NCBI RefSeq assembly: GCF_900166625.1
Contig: NZ_LT800499.1
Location: forward strand, 938,686 to 971,556
DNA length: 32,871 nt
DNA from: Halobacillus massiliensis
GTDB taxonomy: Bacteria > Bacillota > Bacilli > Bacillales > Halobacillaceae
Reading direction: 5' to 3'
Shown: in pieces, positions 21,353 through 30,001 of the stretch
Layout: each line of letters begins with the position of its first letter
Position numbering within the stretch: the first letter of the stretch is position 1
The notes under the pieces: generated by a model
Told to the model about the DNA's origin: nothing
Seen by the model: the letters and a program-made list of their open reading frames with translations, nothing else
Databases searched by the model: none
Made by a program: the position numbers and the translations under genes

Positions 21353-22939
21353 ATGAATCTATTTGCGATCGTGTCTTTTTTATTTTTTACTTGTTTAGTT
21401 GCTTTAATCTCGTATTATGTTACGAGAAAAGAAGACTTAAATTCGCAGGATGGTTATTTCTTAGGTGGAAGAAGCTTAGGGGCATGGACGATTGCAGGGT
21501 CTTTAATGCTAACCAACTTGTCAACAGAACAATTAATTGGATTAAACGCCCAAGGTTATTCGGACACCATTGCTGTCATGGGGTGGGAAGTAGGCTCTGC
21601 GATTGCTTTAGTCATTGTGGCCTTTTACCTTTTACCAAGATACTTAAAAGGTGGAATCACAACTATTCCTGACTTTCTGGAAGATCGTTATGATTTTGGC
21701 ACAAAGCAAATTGTAACCATTTTATTTTTATTTGGTTATGTATTTAATCTGTTACCACCAATTTTATATTCTGGAGCCGTTGCCATTAATGGATTATTCA
21801 ACATCCCGGAAACTCTAGGCATAGGCAGACTTCCAGCTTTATATCTAACGGTATTAACGATAGGGATTGTTGGCTCTATTTACGCCATTTTCGGTGGTTT
21901 GAAAGCGGTTGCCGTTTCGGATTCGATTAATGGTGTTGGGCTTTTAATTGGCGGCTTGATGATTCCGATTATTGGTTTATTCGTGCTTGGTGATGGGTCG
22001 ATTAGTGCTGGCTTCTCCACGATCCTGCAAGATTCACCGGAGAAGATGAATTCCATTGGTGATTCTGAAAGCCCTGTGCCATTTAGCACAATGTTTACAG
22101 GGATGCTGCTTGTTAATCTGTTTTATTGGGGTACGGCCCAGCATATTATGCAGCGTGCGATTTCAGCAAAAAGCTTGAAAGAAGGGCAAAAAGGAGTGTT
22201 GATTGCTGCCTTCTTAAAGTTGCTGGGTCCGGTTTTTCTTATTTTACCTGGAATTATCGCTTTCAATATGTTTGGTCCTGATTTAGAACCAACAGATGCT
22301 TATCCAAGACTTGTTCATGAGATCTTGCCAACGCCTTTCGTAGGATTTTTTGCCGCTGTATTATTTGGTGCTATTCTTTCTTCCTTTAACTCAGCATTAA
22401 ACTCATCCGTAACATTAATCGCTTTAAATATATACAAGCCCTATATAAATCCTAAGGCAACAGATAAAGAAGTGGTTCGTAAAGGTAAATATTTCGGTAC
22501 GGCCATTGCTTTATTCGCTATCTGTATTGCTCCATTAATCGATTTGGTACCCCAAGGTTTTTTCCAATACCTGCAGATGGTCAATGGATTTTATAACGTG
22601 CCGATCTTAACGATTATGATTGTTGGTTATTTAACAAAACGAGTGCCAGCTATTGCAGCGAAAGTATCACTGTTTGTCTTTATCTCTACTTACGCAGCAA
22701 CTCAACTCGTATGGGATACGGGGGTGCATTTCCTTCATATCCTAGCTATTCTATTCGTCATATGTTCAACACTTATGTTATTAATAGGAAAACTTTATCC
22801 AAGAAATGAAGATTTCTATCTGGAAGAAAAATCAAAAGTAGATATGCAGCCATGGAAGCTCGTATATCCAGTTGGAATTGCAGCAACCGTCGCCATGATT
22901 ATTATCTATACACTCCTATCACCGGTAGGAATTTTATAA
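21353..22939 (+). CDS. Sodium:solute symporter (SSS/SLC5 family), probable galactoside or galactose transporter
   Basis: A 528-residue membrane protein with about 14 hydrophobic helices. Family signs are the early GYFLGGRSLGAWTIAGSLML segment (TM2, sodium/sugar region), STEQLIGLNAQGY and GLKAVAVSDSINGVGLLIGG. These are close to vSGLT-type sugar transporters. It would import sugar with Na+, which fits a marine or saline habitat. AAGGAGAG precedes the ATG. The next gene, a GH42 beta-galactosidase, starts 31 bases after its stop, so the two form an operon and the substrate is most likely galactose, lactose or a galacto-oligosaccharide. The cre site upstream indicates carbon catabolite repression. 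Confidence 0.9.
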   Translation: MNLFAIVSFLFFTCLVALISYYVTRKEDLNSQDGYFLGGRSLGAWTIAGSLMLTNLSTEQLIGLNAQGYSDTIAVMGWEVGSAIALVIVAFYLLPRYLKGGITTIPDFLEDRYDFGTKQIVTILFLFGYVFNLLPPILYSGAVAINGLFNIPETLGIGRLPALYLTVLTIGIVGSIYAIFGGLKAVAVSDSINGVGLLIGGLMIPIIGLFVLGDGSISAGFSTILQDSPEKMNSIGDSESPVPFSTMFTGMLLVNLFYWGTAQHIMQRAISAKSLKEGQKGVLIAAFLKLLGPVFLILPGIIAFNMFGPDLEPTDAYPRLVHEILPTPFVGFFAAVLFGAILSSFNSALNSSVTLIALNIYKPYINPKATDKEVVRKGKYFGTAIALFAICIAPLIDLVPQGFFQYLQMVNGFYNVPILTIMIVGYLTKRVPAIAAKVSLFVFISTYAATQLVWDTGVHFLHILAILFVICSTLMLLIGKLYPRNEDFYLEEKSKVDMQPWKLVYPVGIAATVAMIIIYTLLSPVGIL

Positions 22940-22970
22940 GGACATTACTATAAAAGCGGGAGGTTTAAAA

Positions 22971-24926
22971 ATGAGCTATTTTGGAGTCGATTATTATCCA
23001 GAGCATTGGTCTGCCAGTCAAATGGAAGAAGATCTCAGCGGTATTAAAAATCTAGGAGCGAATATGATTCGTATTGGCGAATTCGCTTGGCATCTCATGG
23101 AACCGAAAGAAGGAGAATTTGATTTCTCATTTTTCGATACCGTGATTGAACGGGCGAAAGCCTATCATCTTAAGGTTATGTTTGGGACGCCTACCGCAAC
23201 CTTTCCTGCCTGGCTGGCTAAAAAGTATCCGTCTATTCTATCAGAAGATGAGTATGGGACTTTAAGAGAGTTTGGCGGGAGACGTCAATATTGCTTCAAT
23301 TCAGATGTCTATCGTCAATACAGTGCTCGTATTACTCGTGAGTTAGTGAAGCATTATGCAAATGAAGAAGCGATTGTCGTATGGCAAGTCGATAATGAGT
23401 TTGGGCATGAAGGCAGTGACGACTGTTACTGCGGGCCATGCAGAGAAGCATTCCAAACATTTTTAAGAGGAAAATATAACGATATTCAAGAACTTAATGA
23501 ACGATGGGGGACGATTTTCTGGGGGCAAAGCTACAACGACTTTAACGAAATCCCTGCTCCTGCACCCACGATTACCACACATAACCCTAGTTTGAAGTTA
23601 GATTGGGCGCGTTTTCGTTCGTATTCACTCAACAGCTTTGCACATGAGATGACGGAAATTGTCCGCGAGGAAAAAGGGGCTCATCAAGAAATAACGACAA
23701 ATACAACGGGAGACTTTTTTAATAAGTGGTTTGATCATGAGGAAAATTTACAGCCGATGGACTTTGTGTCCTATGATAACTACCCTGTATGGGGAGGGCT
23801 AGAGCAGCCGATTCCTCCAGCAGAAATAGCGATGGCCCTTGACTTTAATAGAGGATTAAAAGATCAAAATTTCTGGATTGTAGAGGAATTAATTGGCGCA
23901 CAAGGCCATGATGTCATCGGCTATCTTCCTCGACCAAACCAAGCAAAACTATGGTCTTATCAGGCATTTGCCCATGGCTGTTCGAATATGCTTTATTTTC
24001 GCTGGCGCGGGATGACGAGAGGGGCGGAGCAATTCTGCTATGGCGTGGTAGACCATGACAACCAATATGGCCGTAAGTATCGTGAAGCACAGGAAGTTTT
24101 TCAAACGATGAGCAATTTCGAGCCATTATTAGAAGCACCAATTGAAGCGGATGTTGCCGTCCTTTATGATTACGATAATATTTGGGCGTGGCGTTCTCAA
24201 ATCCAAACTAAAGATTTTGATTTTAAACAAGAGTTCATGCGTCTCTATCAGCCTTTCTATGATGTAAATACAAAACTTGATGTCATACCTGCAGATCGCG
24301 ATTTCTCAAAATATAAAGTGGTAGTAGTTCCAGCCATGCAAGTGTTAGATGAAGATTTAGCCAACCGTTTAAAAGAATTTGCAAAAGCGGGTGGAACCGT
24401 AATCTTCTCATTCCGAGCGGGCTTAAAGGATAAGGATAATACCATTTACTTCGGTCAGCCTTTACCAGGCCCGGTTGCAGATCTGGCGGGAATACGAGTG
24501 GAAGAAATCGAGTCGTTAACAGCAGAACACCGTCTCTCTGTAAAAGGAGAACATGAGCTGGCTGAAGAAGAAAGTCATATGGCTATATGGCGAGATCTTA
24601 TCGTTCCCGAGGGTGCGGAAGTCCTCTATCGATATAGTGACTATTTTTATAAAGAATATGCTGCCGTTACAAGAAACTCATATGGACGCGGAGAAGCTTA
24701 TTATATCGGAGGAGGATTAGACGTAGAAGGCCTTCGAAAGATCGTGAAGAATATTGTGACTAAACATCATATAGGATTTGAAGAGTCAACGCGAGGCGTA
24801 GAAGTCTATAGTAGAAAAGTAAAGGGAGAAGAGTACCAATTTATTATGAACCATACAGATGAAGAAGTTTCATATGATGGTATAGTACTTTTTCCATATG
24901 AAACTCTTTTAGTAGAAGTTAAGTAA
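22971..24926 (+). CDS. GH42 beta-galactosidase
   Basis: A 651-residue cytoplasmic glycoside hydrolase of family 42 with no signal peptide. The TIM-barrel domain (1-380) begins FGVDYYPEHW and has the acid/base Glu143 in QVDNEFGHE and the nucleophile Glu305 in FWIVEELIGAQG. Cys108 with Cys152, Cys154 and Cys157 (DDCYCGPC) is the Zn-binding cluster of many GH42 enzymes. A trimerisation domain (about 390-590) and a small C-terminal beta domain follow. GH42 enzymes cleave terminal beta-galactosides from transported oligosaccharides. GGGAGG lies upstream of the ATG. It is the second gene of the symporter operon and ends at a terminator. Confidence 0.95.
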   Translation: MSYFGVDYYPEHWSASQMEEDLSGIKNLGANMIRIGEFAWHLMEPKEGEFDFSFFDTVIERAKAYHLKVMFGTPTATFPAWLAKKYPSILSEDEYGTLREFGGRRQYCFNSDVYRQYSARITRELVKHYANEEAIVVWQVDNEFGHEGSDDCYCGPCREAFQTFLRGKYNDIQELNERWGTIFWGQSYNDFNEIPAPAPTITTHNPSLKLDWARFRSYSLNSFAHEMTEIVREEKGAHQEITTNTTGDFFNKWFDHEENLQPMDFVSYDNYPVWGGLEQPIPPAEIAMALDFNRGLKDQNFWIVEELIGAQGHDVIGYLPRPNQAKLWSYQAFAHGCSNMLYFRWRGMTRGAEQFCYGVVDHDNQYGRKYREAQEVFQTMSNFEPLLEAPIEADVAVLYDYDNIWAWRSQIQTKDFDFKQEFMRLYQPFYDVNTKLDVIPADRDFSKYKVVVVPAMQVLDEDLANRLKEFAKAGGTVIFSFRAGLKDKDNTIYFGQPLPGPVADLAGIRVEEIESLTAEHRLSVKGEHELAEEESHMAIWRDLIVPEGAEVLYRYSDYFYKEYAAVTRNSYGRGEAYYIGGGLDVEGLRKIVKNIVTKHHIGFEESTRGVEVYSRKVKGEEYQFIMNHTDEEVSYDGIVLFPYETLLVEVK

Positions 24927-24950
24927 CAGAATAAAATGTTCATCTTTATA

Positions 24951-24983
24951 AAAAGGCGATTATTAAATATAATTGCCTTTTTT
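24951..24983 (+). terminator. Rho-independent terminator of galactoside operon
   Basis: AAAGGCGATTAT (24952-24963) pairs with ATAATTGCCTTT (24969-24980) with one wobble, followed by TTTC. Confidence 0.85.
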
Positions 24984-25376
24984 CTTTATTCAGTAAGAAA
25001 TTATTGAACCAAGAGCCGATAGTTAAGGATTTACAGCTTAATGAAGGAAGTGGGGCTTTAATTTCAGGAGATTTATGGACCAACTTAAGGAGAGCATACC
25101 TGCATGGCCAGGTCAGCCATGTTTTCTTATAATAAGAGGGAAAGGGAATGTTTACGAGGCGGGCAATGTAGGAAGTAGGAGAAGGGTTTCATGAATGCTT
25201 TTTAAAAAATCGTTTTTTGTTATAACCATGTAGTGTGAAACGATGAGAAGATAATGAATTCACATCAAAAAGCTGCGGCGATTTTACAACCATTGCAGCT
25301 TAATAACGTAAAACACTATCATTGCTAAGGATCATATCCCCAAAAGGTTCTGGAATTTTCCAGACTATCATTAACT
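24984..25376. other. Intergenic region between convergent units
   Basis: No gene. It contains a CATGGC (25103-25108)/GCCATG (25116-25121) hairpin followed by TTTTCTTAT, a weak plus-strand terminator. It also holds the minus-strand terminator of the CarD-like gene (25266-25301) and a perfect TCTGGAA/TTCCAGA hairpin (25349-25364) just beyond the CarD stop. Confidence 0.5.
25266..25301 (-). terminator. Rho-independent terminator of the CarD-like gene
   Basis: Read on the minus strand, AAGCTGC and GCAGCTT are perfect arms around an 18-base loop, followed by TTTGATG; the T run overlaps the right arm. It lies about 75 bases after the stop. Confidence 0.7.
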
Positions 25377-25838
25377 TTAACTGAAGATTTTTATTTGCTG
25401 TTCAGTAATCCCTTTAATTAATTTCAGTTCACTAATCAAAATTTCATGTGCACTATCGAACATTCTCTTTTCGCTTGTGTTCAGCGCTTTGTCTTTCCTC
25501 ATACGTTTTAAATCACGTACAACTTCAGCACTTTCTTGTATATTACCTGTTTTTATTTTTTCCGTGTTCACTTTAAATCTTTGTTTCCACGGCAGTGCTC
25601 TGTCTGTTTCTTCATTCTGAAAAATGTGGATGATGTGTTTTAACGCCTTTATGTCAGTAATTGGACGTATACTTGAACTCAATATTTTCCCTGTAGGAAT
25701 CATCACTTGCATATTACTTATTACCATTTTTATGACATAATACTCTTGTTTTTTTCCTGAGATTTCCTTTTCTTCTATGGTTTGAATGATTCCTACTCCG
25801 TGCATTGGATATATAATGTTATCGCCAATTAGAAACAA
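25377..25838 (-). CDS. CarD/CdnL-family transcription regulator (YdeB-like)
   Basis: A 153-residue protein. Residues 1-60 are the CarD RNA-polymerase-interacting Tudor-like domain (GDNIIYPMHGVGIIQTIEE, KKQEYYVIKM) and the remainder a helical domain (LPWKQRFKVNTEKI, AEVVRDLKRM, SEKRMFDSAHEILISEL). CarD proteins bind the RNA polymerase beta subunit and stabilise open promoter complexes. The GTG 25847 start lies inside the GGAGGTG ribosome binding site, so TTG 25838, eight bases downstream, is used instead; the resulting MFLIGDNIIYPMHG agrees with the usual MFxIGD start of this family. A TTGATT/TATTAT promoter lies upstream. It is a stand-alone gene. Confidence 0.9.
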   Translation of the reverse strand: MFLIGDNIIYPMHGVGIIQTIEEKEISGKKQEYYVIKMVISNMQVMIPTGKILSSSIRPITDIKALKHIIHIFQNEETDRALPWKQRFKVNTEKIKTGNIQESAEVVRDLKRMRKDKALNTSEKRMFDSAHEILISELKLIKGITEQQIKIFS

Positions 25839-25905
25839 AAAATCCACCTCCGTATGTGTCTACCTCCTTAAGCTTAACACATATAAAGATTTTTATAAAC
25901 TTTTA

Positions 25906-25935
25906 ATAATAACATAATGAAATAATAACAATCAA
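25906..25935 (-). promoter_or_regulatory. Promoter of the CarD-like gene
   Basis: On the minus strand TTGATT (25930-25935) and TATTAT (25906-25911) are separated by 18 bases, about 70 bases before the TTG start. Confidence 0.5.
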
Positions 25936-26130
25936 CTATTTTTTATTAAGGAATAAAAGACGATCATTTCTTTTTCGTGGAATTTTTAGAGTTATTTAGA
26001 AGATTTACAAACAAAGTGAGATATCGATGAAAAACGAACGTATGTTTTCAACCTAAAGTAGGAACCATTTTCATACCTTCCCCTGATCCTTAATTTTTCC
26101 AGTTAGAGTAATCTAAAGTTAACCTAAATG

Positions 26131-26154
26131 CTCAATTGAAAATCATCAATTGAG
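26131..26154. promoter_or_regulatory. 24-base dyad upstream of the YrzI-like gene
   Basis: CTCAATTGA (26131-26139) and TCAATTGAG (26146-26154) are perfect arms six bases apart, and each arm contains the self-complementary TCAATTGA. It can be a hairpin or two tandem half-sites for a regulator. The rest of the 25936-26182 gap shows nothing further. Confidence 0.45.
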
Positions 26155-26182
26155 GACGAATCGTACATTGGAGGAGTTAAGG

Positions 26183-26317
26183 ATGAGAATTAACTTTTTG
26201 ATATTTGTGATATCATTTGAAAAAAAACTACCTGAAGAAATAGATCGCTCTGCTGAGCGTGCCCGATTAATCAGTGATCGCATTAACGAAGTAAAATCGA
26301 AATACAATCAATTGTAA
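26183..26317 (+). CDS. YrzI-like small protein
   Basis: A 44-residue protein: a hydrophobic start (MRINFLIFVISFEKKLP) and an amphipathic helical end (DRSAERARLISDRINEVKSK). This matches the plan of the YrzI family of very small Bacillus proteins, some of which are linked to sporulation or membrane association. GGAGGAG lies at good spacing upstream. The frame after its TAA stays open for 62 further codons, until just before the histidine kinase start, which is unexplained. It is on the same strand as, and 190 bases ahead of, the two-component genes. Confidence 0.6.
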   Translation: MRINFLIFVISFEKKLPEEIDRSAERARLISDRINEVKSKYNQL

Positions 26318-26509
26318 GGAAAACACGGGGCTGCTGATTTATTTGATCAAGGTATGCTGTTATGGTATTACGGCATAAATGATGCCTCATTAATAAATCA
26401 AAGACGTCAATCCGTATATATAGGATGTACACTTAAAGTCTACCAGCAATGTACCAAAGCAAAAAAAATAAACGTGAAATGTTTGATTATAAATGAGGTG
26501 TGAAATGAA

Positions 26510-28078
26510 GTGCAGACTTATGGAAATAGAGATGACTTAAAGACACTTAAAGTAATTGCGGAGACATTAAATAGATCGAACGATCTCCATGAAATGCTAG
26601 ATACTGTTTTACAGAAACTGCTTGATTTAACAGAGTTAGAGGCTGGCTGGATTTTTTTAAGCGATAAGAAGTCCCACTTCACACTGGTGGCTGACTATGG
26701 CCTTCCGCCAGCTTTAACCAGGGATAATAAAATGCCTATGTGTCAGGGAGACTGCTATTGTCTAAATAGTTATTGGAATAGAAAATTAGATGGGCCGATT
26801 AATATCATCGAATGCAGGAGGTTGAATCGAGCGATTAAGTTCGAGTTGGGGGATACGAATGGAATTTCTCATCATGCGACTATCCCCCTATCCGCTGGAG
26901 GAGAAAGTTTTGGACTTTTAAATGTAGCTTCTCCAAATAAAGAGATTTTCACTGAAGACGAGCTCACATTGCTCCAATCCTTAGCCTTTCAAATAGGTAC
27001 AGCTGTAAAGCGCACCCGTCTTTATCAGGAACAACAAAAGCGTGCAGATCATTACATAAAATTAAACGAAGTAGTTCGTACTCTATGGGGAGCTTTAGAT
27101 ATTGATCAGCTCTCAGAGCAGGTAAGCAAACAGGGAAAAACGTTTAACTGGTCAACCGTTGGATTTTTCACCATACATGGTGAGGAGATTCGCGCGAAGG
27201 CTTTACTTCCCGTTCAAGGGACACTGATGGATAAGGAACTTTTTCTTATTCAAGAGGCTATTGAAAAGGAAAAGCCGAGGATAGAGCGCAACACACAGAC
27301 AAATTCTCCTGAAAGTATAGCCTTACCTGTGATGATTAAGGATGAAAAGATAGGGGCTTTATATTTTTCCGAGCCGTTGTCTTCTGATATAAGTGAGGTT
27401 GACCTAGAAATTTTACAAGCTTTAAACGTTCATATAGCTTTAATTTACGAAAGCCTGCGGCTGAAGGAAAAGTATCACGATTGGCTCATTTTTGAAGAAA
27501 GAAAGAGATTAGCAAGGGATTTACATGACTCAGTGAACCAGCAGCTTTTTTCATTATCTTTAACGGCTAGAGGAGCCAAAGAGGTTAGCCCTAAAGATGA
27601 TCCTTACTTAATTGAACTGCTCGAAGAAATAATGGAAACATCTCAAAAATCTATGGAAGATATGAGATCACTCATATGGCAGCTGCGGCCCATAGGCTTG
27701 GAAGAAGGATTAATTTCTGCATTGAAAAAATATGCTTCCTCCTTAGGGTTAACTCTTTCCTTAGATTTAAGCAGTATACCAAATTGGTCGCAACGTTTTG
27801 AAGAAACCATATTTCGAATCAGCCAGGAAGCTATGAATAACGTTAAGAAACACGCAAATGTTCAAAGAATGGTCATTCAAATCAAAGAAAATGACCAGGG
27901 GATATGCGTTACTTTTCAGGATCAGGGAAGTGGGTTTCGTCAAGACAAGGTGAATCCTAACGTTTCCCTCGGCTTAATTAGTATGAAGGAAAGAATTAAA
28001 AATATAAATGGAGAACTTGATATTTATAGCAAACCAGGAGAAGGAACTAAGATTAAGATATGGGTCCCTAATGTGTAA
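26510..28078 (+). CDS. NarL-type sensor histidine kinase with two GAF domains and a Cys cluster
   Basis: A 522-residue soluble kinase. GAF1 (about 15-170) has Cys78-x3-Cys82-x-Cys84 and Cys102, followed by ISHHATIPLSAGGESFGLLN. GAF2 spans about 190-315. The HisKA_3 dimerisation domain begins ERKRLARDLHDSVNQQLFSL with phospho-acceptor His339, and a HATPase_c domain follows (NNVKKHA, DQGSGF, LGLISMKERI). There is no transmembrane helix. Four cysteines in a GAF domain with this order resemble AirS/YhcS-type kinases, where they hold a [2Fe-2S] cluster that senses oxygen or redox state; that function is inferred here. GTG 26510 follows GAGGTG. It is paired with the response regulator 18 bases downstream. 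Confidence 0.9.
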   Translation: MQTYGNRDDLKTLKVIAETLNRSNDLHEMLDTVLQKLLDLTELEAGWIFLSDKKSHFTLVADYGLPPALTRDNKMPMCQGDCYCLNSYWNRKLDGPINIIECRRLNRAIKFELGDTNGISHHATIPLSAGGESFGLLNVASPNKEIFTEDELTLLQSLAFQIGTAVKRTRLYQEQQKRADHYIKLNEVVRTLWGALDIDQLSEQVSKQGKTFNWSTVGFFTIHGEEIRAKALLPVQGTLMDKELFLIQEAIEKEKPRIERNTQTNSPESIALPVMIKDEKIGALYFSEPLSSDISEVDLEILQALNVHIALIYESLRLKEKYHDWLIFEERKRLARDLHDSVNQQLFSLSLTARGAKEVSPKDDPYLIELLEEIMETSQKSMEDMRSLIWQLRPIGLEEGLISALKKYASSLGLTLSLDLSSIPNWSQRFEETIFRISQEAMNNVKKHANVQRMVIQIKENDQGICVTFQDQGSGFRQDKVNPNVSLGLISMKERIKNINGELDIYSKPGEGTKIKIWVPNV

Positions 28079-28096
28079 TAGGAAAGAGTGAGGTTA

Positions 28097-28738
28097 ATGA
28101 CGATTAAGGTATTACTGGTTGATGACCATCTCATTGTATTAAGAGGGTTGAAAATTTTCTTAAATACACAGAAGAGCATTGAAGTCGTAGGAGAAGCGAA
28201 CAATGGAGCTGAAGCTCTGTCCATGGTGGAAGAAAAAAAGCCTGATGTGATTCTAATGGACCTGATGATGCCTGTGATGGATGGTGTGGAGGCAACTAAG
28301 GAAATTACAAAAAGGTTTCCTGAAATACGTGTTCTTGTTTTGACAAGCTATTCCGATCAAGATCATGTAATACCAGCTCTTCAAGCAGGGGCTGCAGGTT
28401 ACCAGTTAAAGGACATTGACCCAGATAGGCTTGTAAACACGATTATTGCAGCCTATCAAGGTGAAAAACACCTCCATCCAATAGCCACACAGCATTTACT
28501 CTCTGGTATGCAAAGAGATCCACTCGAACATCCTCGCTTTAAACTTACGAAGCGTGAAAAAGATGTGCTTTATCAAATTACATTAGGTAAAAGTAATAAA
28601 CGAATTTCTCAAGATCTATATATCTCAGAAAAAACGGTTAAAACTCATGTCAGCAATATTTTAAGTAAGCTTGAAGTTCTTGATCGCACTCAAGCAGCGA
28701 TTTGGGCTATGAAAGAAGAAGTGTTTAAGGACTTGTAA
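28097..28738 (+). CDS. NarL/LuxR-family response regulator
   Basis: A 213-residue DNA-binding response regulator. The receiver (1-120) has the acidic pair Asp9-Asp10, phospho-acceptor Asp55 in VILMDLMMPVMDG and Lys104 in GYQLKDI. The LuxR-type HTH (about 148-210) has LTKREKDVLYQITLGKSNKR and KTVKTHVSNILSKLEV. It should be phosphorylated by the adjacent kinase, and the pair resembles AirSR/YhcSR or DegSU-like modules. I prefer ATG 28097 over GTG 28088 because the AGGAAAGAG site fits only the ATG spacing. No target operon is evident next to it. Confidence 0.92.
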   Translation: MTIKVLLVDDHLIVLRGLKIFLNTQKSIEVVGEANNGAEALSMVEEKKPDVILMDLMMPVMDGVEATKEITKRFPEIRVLVLTSYSDQDHVIPALQAGAAGYQLKDIDPDRLVNTIIAAYQGEKHLHPIATQHLLSGMQRDPLEHPRFKLTKREKDVLYQITLGKSNKRISQDLYISEKTVKTHVSNILSKLEVLDRTQAAIWAMKEEVFKDL

Positions 28739-28825
28739 TAAAATCTGCTGACCGGGAAGTCAGAAGAAGCGCTTAATGAACACCGATTTTTTTTAAGAAC
28801 TTATAAATCAAGTCATCCAGTTTAG

Positions 28826-28860
28826 GGGGCAGACCTGCAGCGAAAAGGTTTGCTCCTTTT
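28826..28860 (+). terminator. Probable terminator of the two-component operon
   Basis: GGGGCAGACC (28826-28835) pairs with GGTTTGCTCC (28847-28856) with mismatches or wobbles at two positions, then TTTT. A shorter CTGAC/GTCAG hairpin (28748-28763) sits nearer the stop codon. Confidence 0.6.
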
Positions 28861-28968
28861 ACTTATTTTTAGTGGCGGGAAACCGAGATGATTAGCATTT
28901 TGAAACTATACTCCTTCTCTCTCGTACATAAGGTAAACGAAGGTATAAACATCTTTGAAAGGGGTTTT

Positions 28969-29214
28969 ATGGTGAGTGGGGAAAAAGATGATAGAAAAAA
29001 AGACGAAGTATTTCAATATTTAATAGCATCAACTTCACTAATTTCTTGGCTATTTTACTTTTTATTTTATTCTCATCTTTATACTATAGAAGAAATTAAA
29101 TCGGGAATAACTTTTATTAGTTTGGCTGCTCCTTTTTATGCACTATGTACATTTATTTATTACAAAAGACTTTATAAAGCCGAAATCGATACTAAAATTA
29201 AAAAAATCTCTTAG
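28969..29214 (+). CDS. Small membrane protein, two predicted helices
   Basis: An 81-residue protein with a charged start (VSGEKDDRKKDEVF), two hydrophobic helices (LIASTSLISWLFYFLFY and SGITFISLAAPFYALCTFIY) and a basic C-terminus (YKRLYKAEIDTKIKKIS), an inside-facing tail by the positive-inside rule. I recognise no family. The AAAGGGG site fits ATG 28969 or the adjacent GTG; an in-frame ATG at 28888 has no site. Confidence 0.55.
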   Translation: MVSGEKDDRKKDEVFQYLIASTSLISWLFYFLFYSHLYTIEEIKSGITFISLAAPFYALCTFIYYKRLYKAEIDTKIKKIS

Positions 29215-29395
29215 GTTGGCTAGCGAAGAACAAAAGGGGACAGACTGGCATGATTAAATCTGCTTGGCAGCTGTGTAGAAAAAGCCACTTCTTATCGATA
29301 GATGTACTATCAAAAATCAGCTGATGAGATGACGCCTTTTCAGTGATAAAAATTAAAGCATCTTCACTCTCGATTAAACTTTTAGGCGAATGTAC

Positions 29396-29437
29396 AAGCC
29401 GTAATGAAACGGCTTCATACTCTATTAGAATAAGAGT
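29396..29437 (+). repeat. Two hairpins before the hydrolase gene
   Basis: AAGCCGT (29396-29402)/ACGGCTT (29409-29415) is perfect with a six-base loop. An imperfect ACTCTATT/AATAAGAGT hairpin (about 29419-29437) follows 30 bases before the 29468 start. They may structure the leader RNA; no known riboswitch class is recognised. Confidence 0.4.
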
Positions 29438-29467
29438 AGATTCTCTTGAAAACTAAGGAGTGAAAAT

Positions 29468-29965
29468 ATGTGTACAAATTTTTCTATACCACGTAAATCA
29501 GGGGATGAGGCGCAGGTTTCCGCCCGGACGTACGACTGGTGCATAACTCTTCCTCAGACCCAGCCAGTTGTTAACTTCGTCCCCCGAGGCCAGTCATTTC
29601 CTGAAATTGATCTACCGGGTGAAATAAAGTGGAAAACCAAATATGGATTTATTGGAGCGGGAGACAAGAAAGAGGGATACCCGGTAGCTTACTATGATGG
29701 CTTAAACGAGGCAGGATTATCTGCTGCAGGCCTATGGCTATCTTGTTCAGAGTATCAAAAGCCCAGGAAGGGAAAATGTCATCTTTATAATGTAAATGTA
29801 GTGAGCTACGTATTAGGGAATTTTAAAACCATTCAAGAAGTGAAGGAGGGGCTATCTAAATTAAGAATTTTAAGCGTTGACGAGATCTATCCGATTATTT
29901 ATTTCTTGGAGGTGAGAGTTTTTTGGGGTTCATTTTTTGTTGCAATTTCTTTGGGCCTTCGATGA
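29468..29965 (+). pseudogene. Truncated choloylglycine hydrolase/penicillin V acylase-family gene
   Basis: A 165-residue product. The first 145 residues match the Ntn-hydrolase CBAH family: MCTNF with Cys2 as the would-be nucleophile, VSARTYDWCITLPQTQPVVN, KYGFIGAGDKKEGYPVAYYD, GLNEAGLSAAGLWL and FKTIQEVKEGLSKLRI. Normal members are 310-350 residues, and the frame then drifts into unrelated sequence (IYFLEVRVFWGSFF) and stops. The second half, including the conserved Asn and Arg of the active site, is absent. A sound ribosome binding site (AAGGAG) and ATG remain, so a truncated protein could still be made, but activity on bile salts, penicillin V or acyl-homoserine lactones is not expected. 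Confidence 0.8.
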
Positions 29966-30001
29966 ATCCATTATTATTAGATGTTATATTAAAACAGAAA
30001 G

